Shown here piece by piece: positions 32,871 through 43,292 of a DNA stretch of 64,000 nt. Within the stretch, counting starts at the first letter, position 1. Each line of letters begins with the position of its first letter. Source of the stretch: Pedobacter sp. MC2016-15 (GTDB lineage: Bacteria > Bacteroidota > Bacteroidia > Sphingobacteriales > Sphingobacteriaceae); NCBI RefSeq assembly GCF_026239695.1, contig NZ_JAPIVS010000001.1, positions 806,001-870,000 of the forward strand. Direction: 5' to 3'. The notes beneath the pieces are model-generated. The model was not told where the DNA came from. It worked only from the letters and a program-made list of their open reading frames with translations, and did no database searches. Both the position numbers and the translations under genes were made by a program.

Positions 32871-35447
32871 TTAATAATTCAAACCCGGGATTGGAGACTC
32901 AGTCAGGATTTTATCGAGCATTTGCTTTAAATAAATCAAATGTATTTTACTGTCCTGGTCTGATGTACCATTAATGGCTACCCCTATATCTTTACGCAGA
33001 TCTTTTAAATGAGCCAGGGCGAGCGGCTTCACATTTGAATAAAGCAGAATTTCTGTAGGTGTCACTCCAGCCAAAATATTATCCAAAGATCCCTGCAAGG
33101 CGAAGCGTTTGTTATACATCGTGATGATACTACCTACATACATCTTCTGCATTGTCCTGCGATAAGAATCGATAGGTTTACCAGTTTTCAGCTCTGTGAA
33201 AATTCCGCCTTTCAAATCATTTAACCATTGCTGTGGCGAATAGGCACCTTTCCCATAATCGCGCTGATTGATCATCATACGGTACAAACGGCTTTGCGAG
33301 GTTACTGACGCAATGACTTCCTGCTGTAGCTTTTCTACGGCATTAGATCCAAATCCGGGTTCTATTTTATTAAGGATCTGTGGGTTCAATAACCATTTAG
33401 GAGTAGTGAAGATCTCTTCATTAAAATATTTAATGGCTTCCTTCTGCTTTGCAAGACTTACAGGTTGATAAACAGCTCCCGCCTGTTCATAGGTTTTTGG
33501 TGTTGCCATTACACCACCAAGGTTTTTAAGTACGTGGAAAGCATAACGCGAGTATTGCCCCACAGCTTCATTATACATATCCCGCAGCTCTGCATATCCC
33601 TCACCATCTTCCCTGGTCCAGTTGATGAGCTGAGGAACAACACGCTTTAAATTTTTAATACCATACTTGCTTGCTTTAATCGCATCGTCGCTCAGATCTT
33701 CTGACTGTGAACGGGGATCATAATCCTTACCTTCACCTCCAAACCAGAGTCTTTTGTTGCCTGCAAGACTGTCGATCGTGAGTTTATTTAAAATTTTCTT
33801 TTCAGCTTTTGCGTCTGATACATCCAGTACAGGTTTATACCCCCACTGTATGGCCCATTTATCATAATCATTAATGCGGGGGAATAATCCTTTTTCAGAG
33901 ATATTATCTTCAGGCTGTGCTACGTAATTAAACCTTGCGTAATCCATAATTGAAGGTGTATGTCCATGGGCCTCTACCCATGCCTTATCTCTTAGTTTCT
34001 CTACCGGAACGGTGCTGCTGGAGCCCATATTGTGACGCAGACCTAAGGTATGCCCTATTTCGTGAGAAGATACAAACCTGATCAACTGGCCCATCAGCTC
34101 GTCATCAAACTTGTTCTTACGAGCTCTGGGATCTACGGCACCACACTGGATCATATACCACCTGTGTACCAGTTTCATCACGTTGTGATACCATCCGATA
34201 TGGCTCTCCATGATCTCGCCCGTACGCGGGTCGGCAATATTTGGTCCGTAGGCATTTTGTTGGGGTGAAGCAAAGTAACGAATCACAGAAAAACGTGCAT
34301 CGTCAAGACTCATCGTGGTATCTTGTTCAGGCCACTCCTTACCAATGATCGCATTCTTAAAGCCTGCCTGTTCAAAAGCCTTCTGCCAGTCGTTCACACC
34401 AGCGATCAGGAACGGACGCCATTGTTTTGGTGTTGCAGGATCGATATAATAAACGATTTGCTTTTTCGGTTCAACAAGCTCTCCCCTTCTGAACTTATCC
34501 ATATCCTCATCTTTAGGTTCCAGTCTCCAGCGGTGGATGAATGCTTCCTGTTCTACTTTTTGCTGTGCATCACTGAATTTGTTATAGCTGCTGGCAAAGA
34601 AACCTACACGTGCATCAAAATATCTTTTACGCATGGGCTTTGCCGGAAGTAATATAAAAGATGCGTTCATTCCTAGAGTGACCGTACCCGCCTGTGCTGC
34701 TGCAGGTAGCCCAGGTCCGGGACCTGCCGATGGAACAGCAGAATATGTTCTGATAGTTTTGATCTCTGTATTGATCGGAAAGCTTTTAACGCTCTCGATA
34801 TAGGAACGGTCTGCTGCCTGTGCTCCCAGGGAATAAGATTTCTTATCGGCTGGTTCAAATGACATGAGATTATTTTCTCCGAGAAGAAAGTCAGTTACGT
34901 CAATTACCACACCTGCAGAGTCTTTTGATTTGGCCTTTACAGGAAAAGCTGCAATAATTGGATTCAGATTTGAACTTTCTACTGCCCTGGAAATCATATC
35001 TGCAGAATCCGCCACACTAACCAGGGTAGAAACTTTCAAAAAGAGTTTATCGTTTGGTCCTTTCTCCCAGTATACCATATGCTCTGCAACCTCTTCGCCT
35101 CCATAGTTTCCAGCACCAGGGGTAGATTTACTTAACCGTAATACCGTAAGAATATCTTTCTTCAGCAGCGTATCTCCTATTTCGAAAAGATACCGGTCTG
35201 CAACCTTATGAACGGTAAATAATCCACGCTGCGTAACTGCTTTGGCGGTAACCACATCTTTGTATGGTTTAATAGGATTCTTAAGGGAGTCTGCCTTGTT
35301 TTTTGCAGCGCCTGCAGTAGCAGCTGTTTTAGTTGTAACTTTCTTTTCTTCTCTGAAGACACTGCATGACTGCGCGGTACTACCGAGCAAGCCGATGGCC
35401 AGGGCCAGGTAAAAATACCTGGCCTTAGATTGATTTTTGTAGTTCAT
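32871..35447 (-). CDS. Zinc-dependent metalloprotease with DUF5117 and DUF5118 domains
   Basis: 858 residues with an N-terminal signal peptide that has a lipobox-like Cys (STAQSCSV, near residue 28). A DUF5118-like segment and DUF5117 precede the metzincin catalytic centre SSHEIGHTLGLRHNMGSS (HExxHxxGxxH, near residue 460) and a C-terminal region ending in SPIPGLNY. It is a secreted or surface-anchored zinc endopeptidase. It lies nine bases after SusD and three before the TlpA gene, so the locus probably captures and breaks down proteins or peptides. Confidence 0.92.
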   Translation of the reverse strand: MNYKNQSKARYFYLALAIGLLGSTAQSCSVFREEKKVTTKTAATAGAAKNKADSLKNPIKPYKDVVTAKAVTQRGLFTVHKVADRYLFEIGDTLLKKDILTVLRLSKSTPGAGNYGGEEVAEHMVYWEKGPNDKLFLKVSTLVSVADSADMISRAVESSNLNPIIAAFPVKAKSKDSAGVVIDVTDFLLGENNLMSFEPADKKSYSLGAQAADRSYIESVKSFPINTEIKTIRTYSAVPSAGPGPGLPAAAQAGTVTLGMNASFILLPAKPMRKRYFDARVGFFASSYNKFSDAQQKVEQEAFIHRWRLEPKDEDMDKFRRGELVEPKKQIVYYIDPATPKQWRPFLIAGVNDWQKAFEQAGFKNAIIGKEWPEQDTTMSLDDARFSVIRYFASPQQNAYGPNIADPRTGEIMESHIGWYHNVMKLVHRWYMIQCGAVDPRARKNKFDDELMGQLIRFVSSHEIGHTLGLRHNMGSSSTVPVEKLRDKAWVEAHGHTPSIMDYARFNYVAQPEDNISEKGLFPRINDYDKWAIQWGYKPVLDVSDAKAEKKILNKLTIDSLAGNKRLWFGGEGKDYDPRSQSEDLSDDAIKASKYGIKNLKRVVPQLINWTREDGEGYAELRDMYNEAVGQYSRYAFHVLKNLGGVMATPKTYEQAGAVYQPVSLAKQKEAIKYFNEEIFTTPKWLLNPQILNKIEPGFGSNAVEKLQQEVIASVTSQSRLYRMMINQRDYGKGAYSPQQWLNDLKGGIFTELKTGKPIDSYRRTMQKMYVGSIITMYNKRFALQGSLDNILAGVTPTEILLYSNVKPLALAHLKDLRKDIGVAINGTSDQDSKIHLIYLKQMLDKILTESPIPGLNY

Positions 35448-35455
35448 GATTTTAT

Positions 35456-36889
35456 TTAGTAACCTGGGTTTTGAGTTAGATTATAATTAGCGTCAATTGC
35501 TGCCTGAGGTATCGGCAACAGTTTAGCGTGAGGTGTGTAGCTAGATTTTATGGCACCCAATACCGCATCGGCTTCGCCTGTACGTTTTAAATTATACCAG
35601 CGGTAGGCCTGCTCACAGAAAAATTCCTTACGGTTTTCAAGTGCAATTGCTGTTAATAACGATGATGCGTCTGTGGCCGTAGTTAAAGTTGCAGCAGCTC
35701 TTGTTTGTATCACATTCAGATCTGCCAGTGCGCCCGAAAGATTGCTGCCTGTTCTCGCTCTTGCCTCGGCACGGATCAGGTACATTTCCGCCAGGCGGAC
35801 AACGACCTGAGATTCACTGATACCTGCGGCCACGGCAAGCGGCTGCGTACGGTACTTGTACTTAAAAGGAATGATGTAGGTAGTTCCGGACAGGGTCACA
35901 TTACTCATCCAGCCAGTTCTTCTGAGATCTGTACTGGTAAATAGTGCAGCAAACCTTGGGTCAAGACGGTAGTTAAAAGTAGTTACCGAAGTAAGGGAGC
36001 TGGGAATAAACACAGAGGCTTCAACCGTATATTGATTGGTATAGAGGACCGGTGGAGACATGGCCCAGATACATTCTGCATTATCCCTTGTGAATACACC
36101 AGTGGCCATTGTGGTCCTCGGAATCATATTGTAAAGAGTAGATGCTATTACCTCAGAGGCATTGGATTCTGCTGCCGCATAATTGCCTGTATACAGTTGC
36201 ACTCTTGCAAGCAAAGCTGTAGCAACAAACCTATTTACCAGTGTACGATCATTAGATGAGGTCGTGGTTGCCGTTACACCAGGATATACTACGCCAAGGT
36301 TTGATTTCGCCTCTGTCAGGTCTTCAATCATTTGGGCATAAATTATTGAAGTAGCTGACTTAGGAAGAAATGCTGTAACAGACGGATCAGTTACTAGCAC
36401 CAGTGGAACATCACCAAAAGTATTTACCAGGTGAAAATAACAATAGGCCCTAACTAATTTGGCTTCTGCAATATATTGCGTTTTTAAAGACGCTGTAGTT
36501 CCGGACGTATTTTGCAAACCTTCTATCATGGCATTTGCACGATAGATAACGGAATACCAGTCTGAAAATATTGAGGCCTGTGAGGTACTTACTGCTGTGT
36601 ATGTATTATTATTAAACTCCTGCAAGGCTACTGCTGTTGCAATATACAGCAGATCATCAGCCTGCAAAGAACTGTATGTTGTAAGGTTTTGCGACTGTGT
36701 ACTTATTGACGCTAAGGTGCTGAACATACCTGATCGTGCTGCTGTAGCCAGCTTATCAGAAGAGAACACTAAACTTGTTGTAATCTGATTCAATGGTGGA
36801 TCAATATCCACAGTTTTCTCACAGCCTGAGCTGATAATTATGGTGAATGCCAGCAGGCTGGTCATTATATGATATATCGATTTTGACAT
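35456..36889 (-). CDS. SusD/RagB-family outer-membrane lipoprotein (locus 2)
   Basis: 477 residues from the ATG at 36889, chosen because it gives a normal lipoprotein signal (MSKSIYHIMTSLLAFTII, then lipobox SSGC); a start at 36922 would add 11 residues and overlap SusC. The RagB/SusD helical scaffold is visible (AEAKLVRAYCYFHLVNTFG, VRLAEMYLIRAEARARTG) and the C-terminal KLLPIPQAAIDANYNLTQN is the classic SusD end. It binds substrate on the cell surface over its SusC partner, ten bases upstream. Confidence 0.93.
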   Translation of the reverse strand: MSKSIYHIMTSLLAFTIIISSGCEKTVDIDPPLNQITTSLVFSSDKLATAARSGMFSTLASISTQSQNLTTYSSLQADDLLYIATAVALQEFNNNTYTAVSTSQASIFSDWYSVIYRANAMIEGLQNTSGTTASLKTQYIAEAKLVRAYCYFHLVNTFGDVPLVLVTDPSVTAFLPKSATSIIYAQMIEDLTEAKSNLGVVYPGVTATTTSSNDRTLVNRFVATALLARVQLYTGNYAAAESNASEVIASTLYNMIPRTTMATGVFTRDNAECIWAMSPPVLYTNQYTVEASVFIPSSLTSVTTFNYRLDPRFAALFTSTDLRRTGWMSNVTLSGTTYIIPFKYKYRTQPLAVAAGISESQVVVRLAEMYLIRAEARARTGSNLSGALADLNVIQTRAAATLTTATDASSLLTAIALENRKEFFCEQAYRWYNLKRTGEADAVLGAIKSSYTPHAKLLPIPQAAIDANYNLTQNPGY

Positions 36890-36899
36890 CTTATTGGAG

Positions 36900-39800
36900 T
36901 TAAAAAGTAAATTGAAAACCACCAGTTATGGTACGCAAGGGAGGAGTAGCGATGCTCTGTGATTCAGGATCAAAACCTTTATACTTGGTGATCGTAAAGA
37001 GGTTCTGCCCCTGAGTGAAAATCCTCAGAGTTTGTCCATTGTTTTTCCCTAACCATTTTGAAGGCAATGTGTACGAAAGGTTTACATTTTTCAGCCTGAT
37101 AAAAGAGGCATCAACCAGTGAGGCGTCAGAACCGGTGTAATTCGTATAGGCCAGATAAGAAGCCGAACCAGCGGTACCGCGTGTACCTGCACTTACCAGA
37201 TAATCCTGTGAACCCAAAGCGAGGTATTCGTTGACTACACTTGCTGCCGCATTACTGAAATATCCAGGAGGATAATTAGAAGAGGCAAGCAGACTCCTGC
37301 CCATTTGCTTCACAAACTGGAAGGTGAAGTCGAGGGTAACACTTTTATAGTTAAGCGTATTGGTTAAACCACCAAAATACTTAGGGTATGATGTACCTGC
37401 AAAATACCTGTCGCCCCTGCCTGTTGCAGCAAACCCTGTACTGATGCTTCCGGAATTATTGAAATCTGTGAAGGATGGCAAGTTTGTAGTTGGATTGATG
37501 CCTGCATATTGGTACAGATAATAAGCACTGATTGGATTGCCCACGATATAGGTGGTGTAATAAGACGATTTTTCTATGTTGGGGAATGATAATAATTTAT
37601 TCCTGTTTTGACTGATATTGAAGGATGAAGTCCAGCTAAAGGTTTTGTTCTTTAAGTTGGTGCTGGTGATTGAGAGTTCCCATCCTGAGTTCTGAACAGT
37701 GGCTGGCAGATTGCTCAGATATCCGGTAAATCCGGCCTGAGAACTTGTTGTTAAAGTAACGAGCTGATTGCTTGTTCTGTTGCGGTAATATCCCCCGCTT
37801 ACAGAAAGTCTGTTCTTAAAAAAAGCAAGATCCAGGCCTATATCTAGTTTTTTTGTCTCCTCCCATTTATAATCAGGATTGGGCAAACGTGTAGGATTTA
37901 AACCTGTGGATCCTCCATAAACATAGGTTGAAGCAGCATAAGTATCGAGATATCCATAGTTATCAATTTCATCACTACCTACAACACCATAACTTCCACG
38001 CAATTTACCAAAGCTAAACCAGTTAAATTTATCTTTCAGTAGTTTCTCTTCCGAGAAAATCCAGGCAGCACCCGCAGATCCAAAATTACCAAATTTATTG
38101 TTTGGGCCGAACCTTGATGATCCATCTCTCCTGAAATTGACATTTACAACGTATTTTTCCATCAGATTATAATTTACACGGCCAAATAATGAAGCATATT
38201 TATAATCGACAGAACCACTTGATGTAGAGATCATACTTGCAGCAGTAACCGTTCTCAGGAAATCATCAGACGTAAAGCCAGACGCACTGATGTTGTATGG
38301 CATCCTTGATTGTTTATACTGGTAAGATCCCCCGGCCAGGGCGTTTAATGTACCTTTCCAGACCTTTGTGGTGTAATTGATCTGTGGCTCAACGATATAG
38401 TTATTGGTATAGTTATATACGTATGAGGCTGTACCCGCAGTATATCCGGAATACAAGTTCGGGTTCAATGACGAAAGCGGCCTGGTTACTACCTGCGTCA
38501 TGTCGGTTTTGTTGAAACCAAGGTTAGTCCTGATATCAAGTCCTTTTAACAGTGTATATTTTAAATTCAGATTAGTGAGCAGATTAGAAGTACGGTTGTC
38601 ATTTGATTGATTGAGGTAACCCAGCGGATTGCTGACAAATCCATCCCAGTTTAAGGCACCTGCTGAGGTGTAGAGCGGAAAATTGGGAGGAAGGATATAG
38701 GCCCATGTGGCCAGATCTGTACTTGCTATATTATTTTTATCCGTAGAATACATGGCGGACAGAGCAAGATTAAAGCGCTGATCGTATGAAGAATGATTCA
38801 GGTTAAACTTTCCCCCACCACGCTGATATCCCTGATTGCCCGGAAAAACATTACCTTCTTTATGATATGTTCCGCTCAGAAAAAAGTTAGTATGTGTATC
38901 ACCACCAGACATGCTGGCATTAACGTCATTCGTCTTGGCTGTTCTGCCCATAAACATTCTCTGGAAGTCAGTGTAACCGTTTTGATCCCAGACCAATAGA
39001 TCTGGTGCAGAGGTAACCGTCGGCGTTGCCGGATTGGTGGTATTATTGGCAAACGCCTTTCTTCTTAATTCAAGATACTGCTGCGTTCCAACCATCTCAA
39101 CAAAATGTGAAACTTCAGAAATACCTGAAGATGCATTCACGCTAAATCTAGTTCTGCCTGGTTTACCCTTTTTAGTAGTAATCAAGACCACCCCATTTGC
39201 ACCTCTGGAACCATATATCGAGGTAGCATCTGCATCTTTTAATACCTCAATGCTCTCTATATCTGAAGGGTTTATTGAGTTGAGCGGACTGGTTGTTCCC
39301 TCGGCTGATGGTAACCTGCTGTTTGTTGGGGATGTCACACTGTAAGTAGCTGAGTTGATGGGTTCAGACAGAAAAGGTACTCCATCTATAAGATAGAATG
39401 GACGGTTAGGCTTAATTGCATTTTCTCCAATTGAATTCACTCCTCTGATCTGGACAGCGATTCCCGCACCTGGCAAACCATTAGACTGGGTGATAGTTAC
39501 ACCCGCCATTCGCCCCGCCATGGCTTGCAGTACGTTGGTAACTGGCTGATCCGCTATTTGATCTGCAGAGATCCCAACCTGGGAGCCGGTATTTAAGCGG
39601 CGGGTTGTAGTACCATAACCAATCACCTGCACCTCATCCAGTTTTGCCGGATCGGGCTCCATCTTCACGGTCATGGTTGGAACGCCGGTTAGTTCAATAG
39701 TTTTATATCCGAGATAGGAGATTGTTAAAGTTGGATTTTCATCAGTTGTGGCAATGTAGAATTTTCCGTTGGTACTGCTCATGGTGTAACGGGTAGTACC

Positions 39801-40262
39801 TTTTACCTTAATAGTTACTCCTGGCAAAGGCTCCCCATTTTCATCAAGCACAGTACCGTTAACAGTAACAGTGCTGAAAAGACTCTTCACCTTATCAATG
39901 AAACCTTTTTCCTGAATAATAACTGTTTTATTCTGAATAATATAACTTAATGATTGATTGGCTAAGCAATTTTTTAAAACATCATTGAGCTCTGCGTTGT
40001 TAACATTAATAGTAACTGGTGAGGCCTTTGAAATCAATTCCTGGTCATAAACAAAATCATAACCTGTCTGTAACCTGATAGTTTTAAAAACTTCGGTCAG
40101 ATTTGCATTTTTTCGTTTGATAGTAATTTGCTGGGCCAGTGTGGCTGCACTTACCTGCATCATTGCAGCCAGTAATAGAAACGTAGTGATACGCATAATC
40201 AGCAAAAATTGTCGAATAGGACGAGAAGGCCTACCCAGATTGTTTGGGTAAAATTTGTACAT
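36900..40262 (-). CDS. SusC/RagA-family TonB-dependent outer-membrane transporter (locus 2)
   Basis: 1120 residues. A long signal region ends at MMQVSAATLAQQ; then come an STN domain (about 45-115), a CarboxypepD_reg-like domain (about 130-205, 'VNGTVLDENGEPLPGVTI'), a plug beginning LDEVQVIGYGTTTRR with NGVVLITTKKGKPG, and the beta-barrel to the terminal GGFQFTF. The STN domain couples it to the FecR/sigma pair upstream. With the metalloprotease and TlpA downstream its cargo is probably oligopeptides; this is inferred from context. Confidence 0.95.
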   Translation of the reverse strand: MYKFYPNNLGRPSRPIRQFLLIMRITTFLLLAAMMQVSAATLAQQITIKRKNANLTEVFKTIRLQTGYDFVYDQELISKASPVTINVNNAELNDVLKNCLANQSLSYIIQNKTVIIQEKGFIDKVKSLFSTVTVNGTVLDENGEPLPGVTIKVKGTTRYTMSSTNGKFYIATTDENPTLTISYLGYKTIELTGVPTMTVKMEPDPAKLDEVQVIGYGTTTRRLNTGSQVGISADQIADQPVTNVLQAMAGRMAGVTITQSNGLPGAGIAVQIRGVNSIGENAIKPNRPFYLIDGVPFLSEPINSATYSVTSPTNSRLPSAEGTTSPLNSINPSDIESIEVLKDADATSIYGSRGANGVVLITTKKGKPGRTRFSVNASSGISEVSHFVEMVGTQQYLELRRKAFANNTTNPATPTVTSAPDLLVWDQNGYTDFQRMFMGRTAKTNDVNASMSGGDTHTNFFLSGTYHKEGNVFPGNQGYQRGGGKFNLNHSSYDQRFNLALSAMYSTDKNNIASTDLATWAYILPPNFPLYTSAGALNWDGFVSNPLGYLNQSNDNRTSNLLTNLNLKYTLLKGLDIRTNLGFNKTDMTQVVTRPLSSLNPNLYSGYTAGTASYVYNYTNNYIVEPQINYTTKVWKGTLNALAGGSYQYKQSRMPYNISASGFTSDDFLRTVTAASMISTSSGSVDYKYASLFGRVNYNLMEKYVVNVNFRRDGSSRFGPNNKFGNFGSAGAAWIFSEEKLLKDKFNWFSFGKLRGSYGVVGSDEIDNYGYLDTYAASTYVYGGSTGLNPTRLPNPDYKWEETKKLDIGLDLAFFKNRLSVSGGYYRNRTSNQLVTLTTSSQAGFTGYLSNLPATVQNSGWELSITSTNLKNKTFSWTSSFNISQNRNKLLSFPNIEKSSYYTTYIVGNPISAYYLYQYAGINPTTNLPSFTDFNNSGSISTGFAATGRGDRYFAGTSYPKYFGGLTNTLNYKSVTLDFTFQFVKQMGRSLLASSNYPPGYFSNAAASVVNEYLALGSQDYLVSAGTRGTAGSASYLAYTNYTGSDASLVDASFIRLKNVNLSYTLPSKWLGKNNGQTLRIFTQGQNLFTITKYKGFDPESQSIATPPLRTITGGFQFTF

Positions 40263-40317
40263 TTGTTAGGGTTTAAAGTTGATAGTCTTCGATTGATTTG
40301 TGACTTTAGAAACCGTT

Positions 40318-40345
40318 GACCAGAGGTGTTCGAGCACTTCTGGTC
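40318..40345. other. Hairpin between fecR and susC (locus 2)
   Basis: GACCAGAGGTG (40318-40328) pairs with CACTTCTGGTC (40335-40345) over 11 positions with one G-T pair and a 6-base loop. No U-run follows in the minus (gene) direction. It occupies the same position as the hairpins in loci 1 and 3. Confidence 0.7.
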
Positions 40346-40369
40346 TTATTTCAAAATCACAGTATTTAT

Positions 40370-41524
40370 TTATTTAGTTACTGTAATCCTCCTTCCTTCG
40401 ATTTTAAAATGAACTTTTCCTGTTTTTTCCATGACCTGTAGTATGGACGATATATTCCTGGATCGGGATATCCAGCCTCCCAGCTTTAGCTTCTCCGGTG
40501 CATCTTCAGCATAAATGACATCAACATCGTACCAGCGGGAAATCTTTCTCATGAGGGATCTGAAATCATTATTCTCCAAAATGAAATCTCCCCTTTGCCA
40601 GTCGGTAAAGTCCTCTGCATTTACAGAGACAACGGTTATCGACTCGCCCTGGACGCGGGCTTGCTGACCTGGTTGTAAAAGCGTTTGATTATTGATTTTC
40701 ACACTCCCCTCAAGAAGCGTTGTCTTGACAAATGGCTCATTTTCGTATGCATTTACATTGAAATGAGTACCCAGAACTTCTATTATCTGATTTTTGCCTT
40801 CAACAACAAAGGGTACTTTTTTACCCTGGTTTATAATCTTACTCACCTCAAAATAAGCTTCACCATCTAGCTTCACTGTACGTACATCAGTAACAGTTGT
40901 CGGGAATGTGAGTGATGAGGCAGCATTTAACCAAACCCGGGTCCCATCAGGAAGGTTGACCTGATACTGGCCCCCGGCTGGTGTAAACACAGTATTGTAT
41001 TCTGTTTTCACAGAGATAGTCTCCTGTTCGGGAAGATCATAAATAATCTGTCCATCGGCTGTTTTAGAAACGGATATACCATCTTCATCAGCAATATGTC
41101 CGCTCACAGTCTGATCAAGATTAATCTTCTTTCCATTGGCAAGAACCAAAACAGCCCTGTTTTTACCAGCTTTAAGATCGGCGTTTGCAGGGAGGTTGCT
41201 GAGGTAAGATGAAGGATGGTTTTGCTTATATATAAAGATACCGGATAGTGAAATGATCAGCAGTGCTGCCGCTGAAATTAAAGGAAGTAACCTCTTTGTT
41301 GTTGCTTGCCTGAATTGTTTTTGTGTTTTCAGATCCTGATGTATATATCCTGAAACGTGATCCAAGACCTGATTACTACCTTTTGTTAAGAAGGATTCCG
41401 ATGGCTGCTGATGCTCGTTACGGTTCCAGTTTACATAAGCAGACTCCAGCCAGGCCTGCTCCTCTTCCGAAGCTTCACCCGCGATATACCGGTCTAATAT
41501 TTTTCTGAATTTTTCCTCTTCCAT
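40370..41524 (-). CDS. FecR-family anti-sigma factor (locus 2)
   Basis: 384 residues: cytoplasmic N-terminal sigma-binding part (EEKFRKILDRYIAGEASEEE), one membrane span (about 79-99), FecR domain with VNLPDGTRVWLNAASSLTFP and VKLDGEAYFEVSKI, and a C-terminal DUF4974 region ending in RRITVTK. It relays the SusC signal across the inner membrane to its sigma factor, which is encoded 69 bases upstream. Confidence 0.94.
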   Translation of the reverse strand: MEEEKFRKILDRYIAGEASEEEQAWLESAYVNWNRNEHQQPSESFLTKGSNQVLDHVSGYIHQDLKTQKQFRQATTKRLLPLISAAALLIISLSGIFIYKQNHPSSYLSNLPANADLKAGKNRAVLVLANGKKINLDQTVSGHIADEDGISVSKTADGQIIYDLPEQETISVKTEYNTVFTPAGGQYQVNLPDGTRVWLNAASSLTFPTTVTDVRTVKLDGEAYFEVSKIINQGKKVPFVVEGKNQIIEVLGTHFNVNAYENEPFVKTTLLEGSVKINNQTLLQPGQQARVQGESITVVSVNAEDFTDWQRGDFILENNDFRSLMRKISRWYDVDVIYAEDAPEKLKLGGWISRSRNISSILQVMEKTGKVHFKIEGRRITVTK

Positions 41525-41593
41525 TACTTATATCATAGGGTTGATATATGTAATACACACAAAGAATGAAGATTGGGGATATGAATTTAATAT

Positions 41594-42187
41594 TTATTTT
41601 ACATGAATATAATATAGCACAAACCACAACAGACCTATTTTACTTTTGAGTATTCTCACGGCCTTCTTCATATGATCTGCACTTGTAGACTCTGTGATAC
41701 CCAAACGAACAGCTACTTCTTTATTTGACAGATTTTGTTTTTTCCGTAGTTCAAAAACTTCACGCATCCTAGGAGGTAGTTTAGCAATCTCTGCTTCTAT
41801 CATCGCTGCGAATTGTTTTTCACGAATCAGGGTATCCGTATAAATGCCACTGTCTGCATTTGTCTTGCTGAAAGTTTCAGCATAGGATTTTATCCTTGCT
41901 TTGCTTCTGATCAGATTAAAAATTGTGTTCCTAAGCGCAACAAAAAGATAACCACTCAGGTTATTTCCTTCCTCTAGGGATCCGCGTTTATCCCAAAATT
42001 TCATGAACATTTCCTGCAATACATCTCTCGCATCGCTCTCAATCCTAAGTTTATTGTATGCATGACCGTACAAAAGCTGGCTATAACGGTTGAATATCTC
42101 GGTAAAGGCATGATGATCATTATTTTTCATACGAAATATTAGATCATCGTCGGTCAAATTCTCGTATATAATGCCAGCGCCAGTCAT
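41594..42187 (-). CDS. ECF-type sigma-70 factor (locus 2)
   Basis: 197 residues. Sigma2 is seen in DDDLIFRMKNNDHHAFTEIF and ARDVLQEMFMKFWDKRGSLE, sigma4 in LPPRMREVFELRKKQNLSNK and RLGITESTSADHMKKAVRIL. The first gene of locus 2; probably kept inactive by the FecR protein next door. Its C-terminus is hydrophobic (IGLLWFVLYYIHVK), as in the locus-1 sigma. Confidence 0.94.
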   Translation of the reverse strand: MTGAGIIYENLTDDDLIFRMKNNDHHAFTEIFNRYSQLLYGHAYNKLRIESDARDVLQEMFMKFWDKRGSLEEGNNLSGYLFVALRNTIFNLIRSKARIKSYAETFSKTNADSGIYTDTLIREKQFAAMIEAEIAKLPPRMREVFELRKKQNLSNKEVAVRLGITESTSADHMKKAVRILKSKIGLLWFVLYYIHVK

Positions 42188-42453
42188 TAATTTATGAATA
42201 TGGTGTTATTTTGCTTGGGTGTAGCTTAATAGAAACCAAAAATAGTATTTTTTTCAGTATTTAAGTCCGAGATGTACCGTGATAACAGGAATTCTTACAA
42301 CTTTTATCTCATCTTTTGCATGACCTGACCTTCTGTTTTTAAAAAAATCACAAATTTTACACCCCTTTTTAGGCTACAATAATTCCTGATTTGGCTACAG
42401 GGGTGCTACAGCTTATGGAGAATTTTGCTGCATCAGATTTTAAATAAAAGATT

Positions 42454-43227
42454 ATGCAGTCAAATGAAAAGAAAGTAGCCCTGGTTACAGGGGCCAATAC
42501 AGGCGTTGGATTTCAAGTTGCCAAAGCCCTGGCCAATAATGGTTATACTGTGTTTGTAGGGTCCCGCGATCTGCAAAAAGGAGAAGCCGCTGTTGCGGAA
42601 ATAGACGGTGATGCAAAGGCCATTCAAATAAATATCACAGACTCTACTTCTATCAATAATGCAGTAAAGCAGATAGAAAGTGAATTTGGATATCTTACAT
42701 TGCTGGTCAATAACGCCGCCATTTCAAATGCAGGGAAACCTGGTCGCACCATGGAAGAAGTATTGGGAGCGCAACGCGCCAGCATTGCACCCTTAGAAGA
42801 GATGCGCACGGTTTGGGATACCAATGTATTTGGTACACTTGCTGTCACGCAGGCATTTTTACCTTTATTGCGAAAAGCATCAGCGGCAAGGATTGTAACT
42901 GTTTCCAGTGCTCTAGGTTCCCTTGCGATCAATGCAAACCCTGACAATCCATATCGTGATAATTTTGATGCTGTATATGGTGCATCCAAAACTGCACTTA
43001 ATGGAATTTTTCTCTCCCTGGCCATAGAGTTGGAAAGTACAAACATCAAGGTAAATCTCGTGAGTCCTGGTTTTACTGCGACGGCACTCAATAATTTTCA
43101 GGGAACAGATACGGTTGAAGAAGGTTCTTTGGAGCCAATCAGGGTAGCATTGTCAGAGGACATCCCTACCGGTAGCTTTACCGGACCGGCCAACTTTGCA
43201 GGAACAGACAACATTCTTCTCTGGTAA
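42454..43227 (+). CDS. SDR-family NAD(P)-dependent oxidoreductase
   Basis: 257 residues. The Rossmann motif TGANTGVG (12-19), NNAA structural block, catalytic Ser in VTVSSALG and YGASK active site (about 174-178) are all intact. A classical short-chain reductase resembling carbonyl reductases; substrate unknown. The 65-base gap to the downstream AraC gene holds a long hairpin, so the regulator is probably transcribed separately or by read-through. It has no close similarity to the SDR at 5408. Confidence 0.9.
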   Translation: MQSNEKKVALVTGANTGVGFQVAKALANNGYTVFVGSRDLQKGEAAVAEIDGDAKAIQINITDSTSINNAVKQIESEFGYLTLLVNNAAISNAGKPGRTMEEVLGAQRASIAPLEEMRTVWDTNVFGTLAVTQAFLPLLRKASAARIVTVSSALGSLAINANPDNPYRDNFDAVYGASKTALNGIFLSLAIELESTNIKVNLVSPGFTATALNNFQGTDTVEEGSLEPIRVALSEDIPTGSFTGPANFAGTDNILLW

Positions 43228-43238
43228 TATCTAACAGC

Positions 43239-43280
43239 TTGAAAAACCTATGATGATATCCTTGTCATAGGATTTTTCAA
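43239..43280 (+). terminator. Hairpin terminator after the SDR gene
   Basis: 43239-43253 (TTGAAAAACCTATGA) pairs with 43265-43280 (TCATAGGATTTTTCAA) with one bulged base. The T-stretch is part of the stem, and the A/T-rich flanks could let it end transcription in either direction. Confidence 0.65.
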
Positions 43281-43292
43281 TAATTTTATCAA

